Shown here: positions 49,012 to 57,745 of the stretch, piece by piece | Layout of the letters: every line of letters begins with the position of its first letter | Numbering within the stretch: the first letter of the stretch is position 1 | NCBI GenBank assembly: GCA_039794245.1 | Contig: JBDIVS010000006.1 | Location: 62,001-126,000 of the forward strand | Direction: 5' to 3' | Source: DAITQM01 sp039794245 | GTDB lineage: Bacteria > Pseudomonadota > Gammaproteobacteria > Xanthomonadales > Wenzhouxiangellaceae | DNA: 64,000 bases | Translations under genes and position numbers: made by a program | Notes under the pieces: model-generated | What the model was told of the DNA's origin: nothing | Database searches by the model: none | What the model saw: only the letters and a program-made list of their open reading frames with translations

Positions 49012-50772
49012 TTGAACGATCTCGGCTCGACCCGGAACCCGGCGCTCGCCCGCTGGGTGGACGAAGTGGCGGCGCACACGCAGCCCGAGCGCGTCCACTG
49101 GTGCGACGGATCGCCTGAAGAATATGCTGTCCTGTGCGCTGAAATGACGGCCGCCGGGACGCTGCTGGCGCTGAACCCGGACACCCACCCGCGCTGTTAC
49201 TTGCACCGCTCCCATCCCGACGATGTCGCCAGGGTCGAGCATCTGACGTTCGTCTGCACCCGCCATGAAGAGGCGGCCGGGCCCAATAACCACTGGCGCG
49301 ACCCGGCCGAGATGCGGGCCATGATGACGGCGCTGTTCGCCGGCTGCATGCGCCACCGAACGCTGTACGTCATCCCGTACTGCATGGGCCCGGAGGGTTC
49401 GCCGTATGCCCGCTACGGCGTCGAATTGACCGACAGCCCCTATGTCGTGGCGAACATGTACCTGATGACCCGGATGGGTGCGGCGGCGCGGCGGCAGATC
49501 GAAGCTGGCGCGCAGTACGTCCGCGGCATCCATTCGACCGGCACGCTCGATCCCGCGCGGCGGTATATCGTCCATTTCCCCGAAAGCCGCGAGATCATGA
49601 GCTTCGGTTCAGGTTACGGCGGCAACGCCTTGCTCGGCAAAAAATGCCACGCGCTCAGGATCGCGAGCTGGCAGGCGCACGAAGAGGGCTGGCTCGCCGA
49701 GCACATGCTGCTGATGGGCGTCGAGTCACCGGACGGCGAGGTGCACTATATCGCCGGCGCCTTCCCGTCGGCCTGCGGCAAGACCAACCTGGCGATGCTG
49801 GTGCCGCCGGCCGCCTACCGCGGCTGGAAAATCCACACCCTCGGCGATGATATCGTCTGGCTGCACCCCGGCGACGACGGGCGCCTGTGGGCGATCAATC
49901 CCGAGGCCGGGTTTTTCGGTGTCGCGCCCGGTACCGGCAAGCGCACCAATCCCAACGCCGTGGCCATGCTGCACCACGACACGATTTTCACCAATAGCGC
50001 ATTGACCGCCGACGGCCGGCCGTGGTGGGAGGGGCTCGACGAAGGCGAGCCGGCGGTCGACTGGCAGGGCCGGCCGTACACGCCCGGCAGCGGACCGGCG
50101 GCGCATCCCAATTCCCGCTTCACGGTCTCGATCAGGCAATGCCCGAGCTATTCGCCGCGCGCCGAAGATCCAGCCGGCGTCCCGCTCAGCGCCATCTTGT
50201 TCGGCGGCCGGCGCGCGGCGCTCGCACCGCTCGTGCTCGAAGCCGAGGATTTCACCCACGGCGTGCTGCTCGGTGCGGCGATGGCCTCGGAAACCACCGC
50301 CGCCGCGACCGGCGAGGTCGGCATCGTGCGCCGCGACCCGATGGCGATGCAGCCGTTCTGCGGCTACCACTTCGGCGATTACTGGGCGCACTGGCTCGAT
50401 ATCGGCCGGCGCCTCAGCCGCCCGCCGGGAATCTATCAGGTGAACTGGTTTCGCAAGGACGACGCCGGGCGGTTTTTGTGGCCCGGCTTCGGCGACAACC
50501 TCAGGGTTCTGGAGTGGATCGTCGGCCGCTGCCGGAAAACCGCCGAGGCGCGGACCACGCCAGCCGGCCGGGTGCCGGCACCGGGCGCGCTCAACGTGCA
50601 TGGCCTCGATCTGCCCGCCGGCACGCTCGAGCGCTTGCTCCACATCGAGCCTGCGGCCTGGCGGCGGGAATGCTCGGCGATCAGTCTCCATCTGGCGCAC
50701 TACGGCCTAAGGGTACCCGAGGACTTGCACGACAAGCTGGAAGCCATCCGCCGGGCGCTACCTCCCGACTGA
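49012..50772 (+). CDS. pckG: Phosphoenolpyruvate carboxykinase, GTP-dependent
   Basis: The 586-residue gluconeogenic enzyme converts oxaloacetate and GTP to PEP. P-loop PSACGKTNLAML near residues 256-267, kinase-2 region IHTLGDDIVWL, MSFGSGYGGNALLGKKC, and QPFCGYHFGDYWAHWL near the C-terminal part. TTG start at 49012 with GGGGTG upstream; no ATG fits. The fur-family gene follows after 18 bases. Confidence 0.97.
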   Translation: MNDLGSTRNPALARWVDEVAAHTQPERVHWCDGSPEEYAVLCAEMTAAGTLLALNPDTHPRCYLHRSHPDDVARVEHLTFVCTRHEEAAGPNNHWRDPAEMRAMMTALFAGCMRHRTLYVIPYCMGPEGSPYARYGVELTDSPYVVANMYLMTRMGAAARRQIEAGAQYVRGIHSTGTLDPARRYIVHFPESREIMSFGSGYGGNALLGKKCHALRIASWQAHEEGWLAEHMLLMGVESPDGEVHYIAGAFPSACGKTNLAMLVPPAAYRGWKIHTLGDDIVWLHPGDDGRLWAINPEAGFFGVAPGTGKRTNPNAVAMLHHDTIFTNSALTADGRPWWEGLDEGEPAVDWQGRPYTPGSGPAAHPNSRFTVSIRQCPSYSPRAEDPAGVPLSAILFGGRRAALAPLVLEAEDFTHGVLLGAAMASETTAAATGEVGIVRRDPMAMQPFCGYHFGDYWAHWLDIGRRLSRPPGIYQVNWFRKDDAGRFLWPGFGDNLRVLEWIVGRCRKTAEARTTPAGRVPAPGALNVHGLDLPAGTLERLLHIEPAAWRRECSAISLHLAHYGLRVPEDLHDKLEAIRRALPPD

Positions 50773-50790
50773 ACGTTAGAATGCCGCTTG

Positions 50791-51279
50791 ATGGACGATG
50801 ACCTGATCACCACCGTCGAGCGGCGCTGCGCCGAACAGGGGCTGCGCCTGACCCCGCTCAGGCGCGACGTGCTGCAACTCATCGCCGCGGCCGAGGGGCC
50901 GGTCAAAGCCTATGAGCTGCTCGACCGTCTGGGCCGGCGCCGGGCCTCGTCCTCGGCCCCGCCAACAGTGTACCGGGCGCTCGATTTCCTGCTCGCCCAC
51001 CATTTCATCCACCGCCTCGAGACCCTGAACGCCTACGTCTGCTGCGTCCAACCCGACGACCGGCACGCCATCGGCCACAGCGGGCAGTTTCTGATCTGCG
51101 AACGCTGTGCCCAGGTCACCGAGGTGCCGGCCGGCGAAATTGCCGGCAGCGTCCGCGAGGCTGCCGAACGCGAGCATTTCACGCCGCGCAAACAAGTCAT
51201 CGAGGTTTACGGCGAGTGCCGCAAATGCCACCCGCCCAGAACCCGGCGCCCGGCCCGGCGGAGCACAACCCGAACCTGA
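50791..51279 (+). CDS. zur: Fur-family regulator, Zur-like
   Basis: The 162-residue regulator has a Fur winged helix (GLRLTPLRRDVLQLIAAAEG, PPTVYRALDFLLAHHFIHR). The C-terminal domain has two CxxC pairs (CERC and CRKC) for structural zinc and HAIGHSGQFLICERC as the Zur-like His/Cys region. Inferred to control zinc uptake. It has a Pro/Arg-rich extension after the last Cys pair. Confidence 0.88.
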   Translation: MDDDLITTVERRCAEQGLRLTPLRRDVLQLIAAAEGPVKAYELLDRLGRRRASSSAPPTVYRALDFLLAHHFIHRLETLNAYVCCVQPDDRHAIGHSGQFLICERCAQVTEVPAGEIAGSVREAAEREHFTPRKQVIEVYGECRKCHPPRTRRPARRSTTRT

Positions 51280-51350
51280 CCGGCCACAACGATGCAAGAT
51301 CCGGAACAATACGGCGCAAGGAACCTGCGCACTGCGCGGTCTTCAAATCG

Positions 51351-52133
51351 ATGATGCGACAGCATATCTTTCCGGCAGCGACGATCACCCCGCGGCTTGT
51401 AGCGCCGCTTTTGTTGTTTGTCTCATCGACTGCTTCCGCCGCCGATCCGGCGAGCCCGTTTACGCCGCCACCGGTCTGCGAAGCGGCTCGCGAGGAAACG
51501 CCGCCGGCCGCAAGCGGCGCACAAAACGCCGACTCGAGCGGCGGCGAAAACCGGGAACAAGACCGCCCGCCGCCTCTGCCCACAGGTCTGGCCGACTACG
51601 CCCTCCGGCCGGTCGCCGAAGGCGGTTTCGAGGTCACGGCCGCGATCGTCATCGCCGCGCCGCGCGGTCTGGTCCGCGAAACGCTGACCGATTGCGGCGA
51701 GGCATTCCGTTACATGCCCGGCATGCGCCTTTGCAAGGTGCTCGACAGCGGCCCGGATTACGATGTCACGCGCCACAAGATCAAACGCTACTGGCTGTTG
51801 CCCGGCGCCGATTTCATTTTCCGCGCCCGATACCACCTGCCCGAACGCATCGACGTCAAACTGGTCGAGGGCAACCTGCGCCGCCTCGAGGCGCGCTGGT
51901 CGTTCTGCGCGGTGGACGAGAACACGACGCGCCTGGTTTACCAGGCCAGCATCGAAGCGGGCTGGTATGTCTCGCAGCGCGCCGAGCGCCGCACGCTCGA
52001 ACGAGACCTGCCGGAAATGCTGCGCCGGATGAAAAGCCAAAGTGAAGCGCGCCGCGCGATGATCGAGAATTCGCCTGCATTGCCGGCGGATGACATCAAC
52101 TCCGATACAACCGGCAAGCCGTCAAACGGATAG
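51351..52133 (+). CDS. Secreted START/SRPBCC-like protein
   Basis: The 260-residue protein has a signal peptide (RLVAPLLLFVSSTASAAD), a low-complexity polar linker to about residue 75, then a cyclase/START-type helix-grip domain (EVTAAIVIAAPRGLVRETL, YRYMP-like core, RARYHLPERIDVKLVEGN, TRLVYQASIEAGWYVSQRA). The fold binds hydrophobic ligands. Exported Coq10-like members have unknown roles. Start at MMRQHIFP is chosen for the signal peptide. It ends 15 bases before the broken frmA. Confidence 0.8.
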   Translation: MMRQHIFPAATITPRLVAPLLLFVSSTASAADPASPFTPPPVCEAAREETPPAASGAQNADSSGGENREQDRPPPLPTGLADYALRPVAEGGFEVTAAIVIAAPRGLVRETLTDCGEAFRYMPGMRLCKVLDSGPDYDVTRHKIKRYWLLPGADFIFRARYHLPERIDVKLVEGNLRRLEARWSFCAVDENTTRLVYQASIEAGWYVSQRAERRTLERDLPEMLRRMKSQSEARRAMIENSPALPADDINSDTTGKPSNG

Positions 52134-52148
52134 ACAAGGAGCTCCGCC

Positions 52149-53164
52149 ATGCAGGTCAAAGCCGCTGTGGCGCATCGCGCCGGTACACCGCTGGCGATCG
52201 AAACCGTCGATCTCGAAGGCCCACGGGCCGGCGAGGTGCTGGTCGAGATCAAGGCGACCGGGATTTGTCATACCGACGCTTACACGCTGTCCGGCAAGGA
52301 TCCCGAAGGGCTGTTCCCGGTGATCCTCGGCCACTCGGCCACGAAGGCGCCGGCGTCGTCGTCGAAACCGGCCCCGAGGTCAAGTCGCTCAAACCCGGCG
52401 ATCATGTCATAGCGCTGTACACGCCCGAATGCCGCGAGTGCGAGTATTGCCTGAACCCCAAAACCAACCTCTGCCAGGCGATCCGCGACACCCAGGGGTG
52501 CGGCGTGATGCCCGACGGCACGAGCCGCTTGTCGCTCGGCGGCAAAAAGCTGCACCACTACATGGGCACCTCGACGTTCGCGCAATACACCGTACTGCCG
52601 GAGATCGCGCTGGCCAGGATCCGCGATGACGCGCCGTTCGACAAGGTGTGCTACATCGGCTGCGGCGTCACGACCGGTATCGGCGCCGTGCTGTTCACCG
52701 CCAAGGTCGAGCCGGGCTCGCGGGTCGTCGTGTTCGGCCTCGGCGGCATCGGCCTCAATGTGATCCAGGGCGCCTGGCTGGCCGGCGCGGCACAGATCGT
52801 CGGTGTCGATATCAACCCGGCGCGCCGGCCGCTGGCCGAGCGCTTCGGCCTGGCCGCTTTCGTCAACCCGGCCGAAGTCGAAGGCGACCTGGTACCGTAC
52901 CTCGTGCACCTGACCCGCGGCGGCGCCGCCGGCGAGGAGATTTCGACCCGGCCGTTTCAACTGGTCACCGGCCGCAACTGGCGGGGCAGCGCCTTCGGCG
53001 GGGCGCGCGGCCGCACCGACTTGCCGCGCCTCGTCGATTGGTACATGGAAGGGCGGATCGCGATCGACGAGATGATCACGCACACGCTCACACTCGAAGA
53101 CATCAACCGCGGCTTCGAACTGATGCAGCGCAGCGAATCGATCCGTTCGGTGGTGGTTTACTGA
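52149..53164 (+). pseudogene. frmA: S-(hydroxymethyl)glutathione dehydrogenase, broken
   Basis: Class III alcohol dehydrogenase. The first frame runs MQVKAAVAHRAG to FPVILGH with zinc Cys in TGICHTDAYTL. The 8-base tandem duplication tcggccac (52327-52342) then shifts the frame. The second frame carries EGAGVVVETGPEVKSL, the structural-zinc cysteines CRECEYCLNPKTNLC, VVVFGLGGIGLNVIQG and ISTRPFQLVTGRNW. About 34 residues (the ECIGN region) are missing near 52925, apparently by in-frame deletion. Two independent lesions make a non-functional gene likely. The stop overlaps the fghA start (TGATG). Confidence 0.88.
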
Positions 53165-54001
53165 TGGCACTCGATACCGTCGAAGCGCACCGTGCCTTCA
53201 GCGGCGTGCAGGGTTATTACCGGCACGCATCGGCGGCCTGCGGCGGGCCGATGGCCTTTGCGGTCTTCGTGCCGCCGGGCACGGGGCCTTTCCCGGTCTT
53301 GTATTTTTTAGCCAGATTGACCTGCACAGAACAGACGTTCCCGATCAAGGCCGGGGCACAACGGCTGGCCGCTGAACTCGGCGTGGTGCTGATCGCCCCC
53401 GACACCAGCCCGCGCGACACCGGCATCCCCGGTGCGATCGGCGATTGGGAGTTCGGTGAAGGCGCCGGTTTCTACCTCGACGCGACCGCCCGGCCGTGGT
53501 CTGAGCGTTTCAGAATGCACAGCTTCGTCGTCGAGGAACTGCCGGCGATCGTCGCCCGGTATTTCCCGGTCGATACCGCGCGGCGGCATCTTCGGTCACT
53601 CGATGGGTGGCCACGGCGCCTTGACCATCGCCTTGAAAAACCCCGAGCGTTACCGCTCCGTCTCGGCCTTCGCGCCAAGCGCCGCGCCGGCGGCGGTACC
53701 GTGGGGCGAAAATGCCTTTTTCCGCTACCTCGGCGCCGACCGCGTCGCGTGGGCCGAATACGACGCATCGCAACTCGTCGCCCGCCGGCCATTCCCCGGC
53801 CCCATCCTGATCGACCAGGGACTGGCCGATCCTTTTCTAAAAACCCAACTCCGCCCCGAACTGTTCGAGCACGCCGCCGCCGAAGCCGGTCAGAAACTCG
53901 TGCTTCGCCACCACGAAGGCTACGATCACGGCTACTACTTCATCCAGACCATTATCGCCGCTCACCTGCGCCATCACGCCGCCTTTCTGTGCGCCGAATG
54001 A
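53164..54001 (+). pseudogene. fghA: S-formylglutathione hydrolase, frameshifted
   Basis: Esterase D-type serine hydrolase. The first frame (MALDTVEAHRAFSGVQGYY to FPVDTARR) covers the N-terminal part with LTCTEQTFPIKAG. A two-base loss near 53581-53588 shifts the frame; the second frame continues GIFGHSMGGHGALTIAL with the catalytic Ser, then ILIDQGLADPFL and EGYDHGYYFI with Asp/His. Together with the damaged frmA, the glutathione-dependent formaldehyde pathway encoded here is lost unless both shifts are sequence errors. Confidence 0.88.
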
Positions 54002-54002
54002 A

Positions 54003-54152
54003 TGGGTTAACCCAACACGTGGGTTAACCCAACACGGGCCGGCCTGCGACCGATCAACTTGCGTTCCCGACGCATTTGTCGGGGAATCGGACAAGCTGTA
54101 CTCGCCCGCTTGACCGAAAATCCCGGGAATTTATGCAGCAGTTGGGTTAACG
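54003..54152. repeat. Inverted-repeat element at the end of fghA, with dispersed repeat copy C
   Basis: A 17-base unit TGGGTTAACCCAACACG is tandemly duplicated at 54003-54036. GTTAACCCAAC there is matched by GTTGGGTTAAC at 54141-54151, an 11-bp perfect inverted repeat bounding about 130-146 bases. The right arm (54106-54146) is the dispersed repeat, about 93 percent identical to 21648-21688. The right end supplies the TAA stop of the next minus-strand gene. Confidence 0.6.
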
Positions 54153-54485
54153 ATCGTCGCCCGCCTGCCGGCGATTGAGTTTTTTGCGCGCGATATCAGT
54201 ACTCGCCTTGTCCTGGTGAATATGCAAGCTGGCGCGTTCGCGGCCGGTCACTTCGCCATCGGCCTTGACACGGGCTTCGTGGCGCTCGATTCGCGCCTGC
54301 TGCGCTTCCAGGCGGGCCAGCTCGGCGGCCGTCAGTTGCCCGTTTTCGACACCCGCTTCGATCCTTCTCTCTTGCCGTGCCTGCCGGCGATCGACCCGCG
54401 GCGTCACGTCTCCACGCTCGTGGGCCACAACAATACCGGATACAAAGAGCAAGGCGGCCAATGCGATCAGTGCTCTGATTTTCAT
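54147..54485 (-). CDS. Small secreted charged helical protein
   Basis: The 112-residue protein has a signal peptide (IRALIALAALLFVSGIVVAH) and a mature part of Arg/Glu/Ala-rich helices with repeated pattern: RRIEAGVENGQLTAAELARL, RIERHEARVKADGEVTGRER and SLHIHQDKASTDIARKK. Similar short periplasmic proteins with xxGxLTxxE repeats occur widely; function unknown. The last codons and the stop come from the adjacent inverted-repeat element, so the C-terminus may have been altered. Confidence 0.65.
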   Translation of the reverse strand: MKIRALIALAALLFVSGIVVAHERGDVTPRVDRRQARQERRIEAGVENGQLTAAELARLEAQQARIERHEARVKADGEVTGRERASLHIHQDKASTDIARKKLNRRQAGDDR

Positions 54486-54632
54486 ATCGTTGACTCCTGA
54501 TGGTGGTCGATGGTACCGCTTCACAACGCGCTGCTCGCCGTGCGGTTGACGCCGCCGGCGCTTGCAATCCGTGCGGGCAGAGCGCGCGGCAAGGTACACT
54601 ACGGCGCGTTGCCCGTCGACCGGAGTTTCTCG

Positions 54633-57062
54633 ATGACTGCCCTGTCCCCAACTCGCTTCGCCTGGCTGCCGCTATTGTTCTGCGTTTCGCTGGCGGCGGC
54701 CGAACCGCCCGAGCTGACGGCCATCATGGCCGACCCGGACTGGATCGGCCCGCCGGTCGAGGCGGCGTGGTGGGCGCTCGACGGCGAGGCGGTGTATTAC
54801 CGCGCCAAACGGCCGGGCGAACCGGCACGGGACACGCACAAAATCACTCTGGCCGGCGGCGGAGATGAAGTGCTCGATCCGGCGGCACTGGCGCTCATCG
54901 ACGGCCCGCGCCCGGTTTTCAATGCATCGCGCACGGCCGCGGTGTTCGTCCGCGACGGCGATGTGCTGCTCCGCGAAACGGCTTCCGGCCGCCTGCGGCG
55001 GCTGACCGGCAGCGCCGACGCCGAATCGGACGCGGCTTTCAGTACCGGCGACCACGCCGTCCATTATTTCGCCGGCGGCCAATGGTGGTCCTACGATCTC
55101 GCTGCCGGTTTCGCGCGGCAATTGACGAATCTGCAATTTTCCAAAGACCCGCTGGCCGAACCGGAGGACGAGCTGGCAAAGGACCAATTGCGGTTGTTTT
55201 CGACGCTGGCCAAGGACGCCGAAGAGGCCAAAGCCAGCCGCACCGAACAAGCAGCGGCGGCCGCCGCCGATCACGGCCGGGCCGCAATACCGTGGCATCT
55301 GGGCGACGAATGGGTGCCGGCCGGCGATCCCGGTGAGGATGCCGCGGGCCTCAGCCGGGCGAGCAAGCTCTCGCCGGACGGCCGCTGGCTCGCCCTGGTC
55401 GTGCAAAAAGCCGGCGCCGACCGCGGGCAGGGCGGCAAGATGCCGAACTACGTAACGGTTTCGGGTTATATCGAAATCGAGGATGTCCGCACCCGGGTCG
55501 GGCGCCGCCCGCCGGTGCCGCAGCGGCTCTGGCTGCTCGATCTCGAAAAGCGCGTCAAACATGAATTGGACGTCACCGCCCTGCCCGGCATCACCGACGA
55601 TCCGCTGGCCTTTCTCGACCAGGAATCGAAGGAGGTGCAGGACAAACAATCCCGCACCGCCAAAAAACCGGAGCAGCATGAACCGCGCGGCCTGATCGTC
55701 ATGGGGCTCGAATGGAACCGGGCGGGAACATCCCTTGCCGTCCAATTGCAGGCGATCGACAACAAGGACCGCTGGCTGGCGGTCGCCACGCCCGGCGAAG
55801 CACAGCTCAAACCGCGTCACCGGCTGCACGATGAGACCTGGATCAACTGGGATTTCAACGATTTCGGCTGGCTCGAAGACGACCGGACGCTGTGGCTGCT
55901 CTCCGAGGAAAGCGGTTACAACCATTTATATACCGTCGATGCCGAACGCGGCGGGGCGCGGCAGAGAACAAAAGGAAAATTCGAGGTGATGGCGCCGGAG
56001 CGGGCCCCGGGAAGCGATGTTTTCTACCTGCTCAGCAACCGCGCCCATCCCACCGAATACGATCTGTACCGGCTCGATCTCGCAGACGATGCGCTGCACC
56101 GTCTGACCGAACTGCGCGGCGTCGAGGATTTCACGCTCGGCCCGGCCGGTGAGCGCCTGCTGCTGCGCTACTCGGGAAGTTATCTTCCGGCGCAGCTTGC
56201 CGTACTGAACCTGGCTTCAGGCGAAGTAGCCAAACTGACCGATACGCGCACCGAACGCTACCGGGCGATCGACTGGCAAGCGCCGGATTATGTCGCCGTG
56301 CCCTCGACCCACGGCGCGCCGGGGCCGATCTGGTCCAAGTTCTATCCGGCGCGCGCGGGCGCGGGGCCGCGCCCGGCGGTGCTGTTCGTCCACGGGGCCG
56401 GCTACACCCAGAACACGCACCACCGCTTCCCGTATTACTTCCGCGAGCAGATGTTCCACAACCTGCTCACGGCGCGCGGCTACCACGTGCTCGACATGGA
56501 TTACCGGGCGAGCAAAGGCTACGGCCGCGCCTGGCGCGGTGCAATCTACCGGCAAATGGGGCACCCCGAACTCGACGATCTGCTCGACGGCGTCAAATGG
56601 CTGATCGAGGAGCGCGGCGCCGACGCCGAGCGCATCGGGTTGTACGGCGGCTCCTACGGCGGTTTCATGACCCTGATGGCGATGTTCCGCGCGCCCGAAA
56701 CCTTCAAGGCCGGCGCCGCGCTCAGGCCGGTCACCGACTGGGCGCATTACAACCACGGCTACACCTCGCGAATACTGAATACCCCGGAACGCGACCCGCA
56801 AGCCTACCTCAAAAGTTCACCGATCGAATACGCCGCCGGTCTCGAGGGTCATCTTTTGATCGCCCACGGCATGCTCGACGACAACGTGTTCTACCAGGAT
56901 TCGGTGCGCCTGGCGCAGCGCCTGATCGAACTCGAAAAGGAAAACTGGGAACTGGCTTCCTACCCGCTCGAGCCGCACGGGTTTGTCCATGCCGCAAGCT
57001 GGCTCGACGAATACCGCCGGCTCCTGAAACTGTTCGAGACCACGATCGGCGAGAGGCGGTAA
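54633..57062 (+). CDS. Secreted S9-family prolyl oligopeptidase/dipeptidyl peptidase
   Basis: The 809-residue serine peptidase has a signal peptide (FAWLPLLFCVSLAAAE), a WD-like beta-propeller to about residue 540, and a C-terminal alpha/beta hydrolase. Triad: Ser about 674 in GGSYGGFM, Asp about 748 in HGMLDDNVFYQDS, His about 782 in EPHGFVHA. Likely cleaves dipeptides or acylpeptides in the periplasm. The start at 54633 is chosen for the signal peptide and GGAG site over an earlier codon at 54510. Confidence 0.93.
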   Translation: MTALSPTRFAWLPLLFCVSLAAAEPPELTAIMADPDWIGPPVEAAWWALDGEAVYYRAKRPGEPARDTHKITLAGGGDEVLDPAALALIDGPRPVFNASRTAAVFVRDGDVLLRETASGRLRRLTGSADAESDAAFSTGDHAVHYFAGGQWWSYDLAAGFARQLTNLQFSKDPLAEPEDELAKDQLRLFSTLAKDAEEAKASRTEQAAAAAADHGRAAIPWHLGDEWVPAGDPGEDAAGLSRASKLSPDGRWLALVVQKAGADRGQGGKMPNYVTVSGYIEIEDVRTRVGRRPPVPQRLWLLDLEKRVKHELDVTALPGITDDPLAFLDQESKEVQDKQSRTAKKPEQHEPRGLIVMGLEWNRAGTSLAVQLQAIDNKDRWLAVATPGEAQLKPRHRLHDETWINWDFNDFGWLEDDRTLWLLSEESGYNHLYTVDAERGGARQRTKGKFEVMAPERAPGSDVFYLLSNRAHPTEYDLYRLDLADDALHRLTELRGVEDFTLGPAGERLLLRYSGSYLPAQLAVLNLASGEVAKLTDTRTERYRAIDWQAPDYVAVPSTHGAPGPIWSKFYPARAGAGPRPAVLFVHGAGYTQNTHHRFPYYFREQMFHNLLTARGYHVLDMDYRASKGYGRAWRGAIYRQMGHPELDDLLDGVKWLIEERGADAERIGLYGGSYGGFMTLMAMFRAPETFKAGAALRPVTDWAHYNHGYTSRILNTPERDPQAYLKSSPIEYAAGLEGHLLIAHGMLDDNVFYQDSVRLAQRLIELEKENWELASYPLEPHGFVHAASWLDEYRRLLKLFETTIGERR

Positions 57063-57140
57063 ACGACCGCCGCGGACCTTCGCTTGTCCCTCCGGGTCAT
57101 AGCGGTTAACCCAACTTTTGTACCAGTGGAATGAGTGACG

Positions 57141-57458
57141 ATGAAAAATCCCGAAAAGCCGGACAATGCGGCAAGCAAAATCCAGGCCCACAACAAGGCG
57201 ACGCAGCGCTTCATCGACCTGGCCAACCAGATGGTCGGCGACGGCCTGGAGCGGCAGCTCGTCTCGGCCGCGCTGATGAGCGCTTCCGGCATCTACTCGA
57301 CTTACATCGCCGCCGGCAACGAGGGTTTTCTGCAATCTTCGGGCGTCGAGCGGGTCAGCGAGATCTTCCGCCGCAACCTGGCCTACATCCAGGAGCGCAA
57401 AAAGGAAGAACTGACCGCCAAGGGCATCTACAAGCCGGAGGAACAGCCCGGCTCCTGA
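57141..57458 (+). CDS. DUF3144 family protein
   Basis: The 105-residue all-helical protein of the DUF3144 family: FIDLANQMVGDGLERQLVSA, LMSASGIYSTYIAAG, then ERVSEIFRRNLAYIQERKKE. ATG at 57141 preferred to GTG at 57135. Cytoplasmic, function unknown, common in gammaproteobacteria. Confidence 0.85.
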   Translation: MKNPEKPDNAASKIQAHNKATQRFIDLANQMVGDGLERQLVSAALMSASGIYSTYIAAGNEGFLQSSGVERVSEIFRRNLAYIQERKKEELTAKGIYKPEEQPGS

Positions 57459-57745
57459 CCTGGACGGCTCGTTCCACGGCCCACCCGGCGCAACACGCTT
57501 GCCCTCGGGCCGGGGCGGCAGTGTCAACCATAACGATTTCTTAGCATTGAGTGCAGTAGATTCACCGGGACCTGCGGCAACCGGCACGGCACCGGTCCGC
57601 GGAACGGCGAGGTAATCGGGGATGCGGATTACGGGGGGCGCCGTTGCGCACCATGTTTGGGGGTGCCGGCCCGGCATGGATGCGGTGCCATCTGACGACG
57701 TTGATCTCCGGGCACAGGTACCTTGGGTTAAGGAGTACGCCACAC

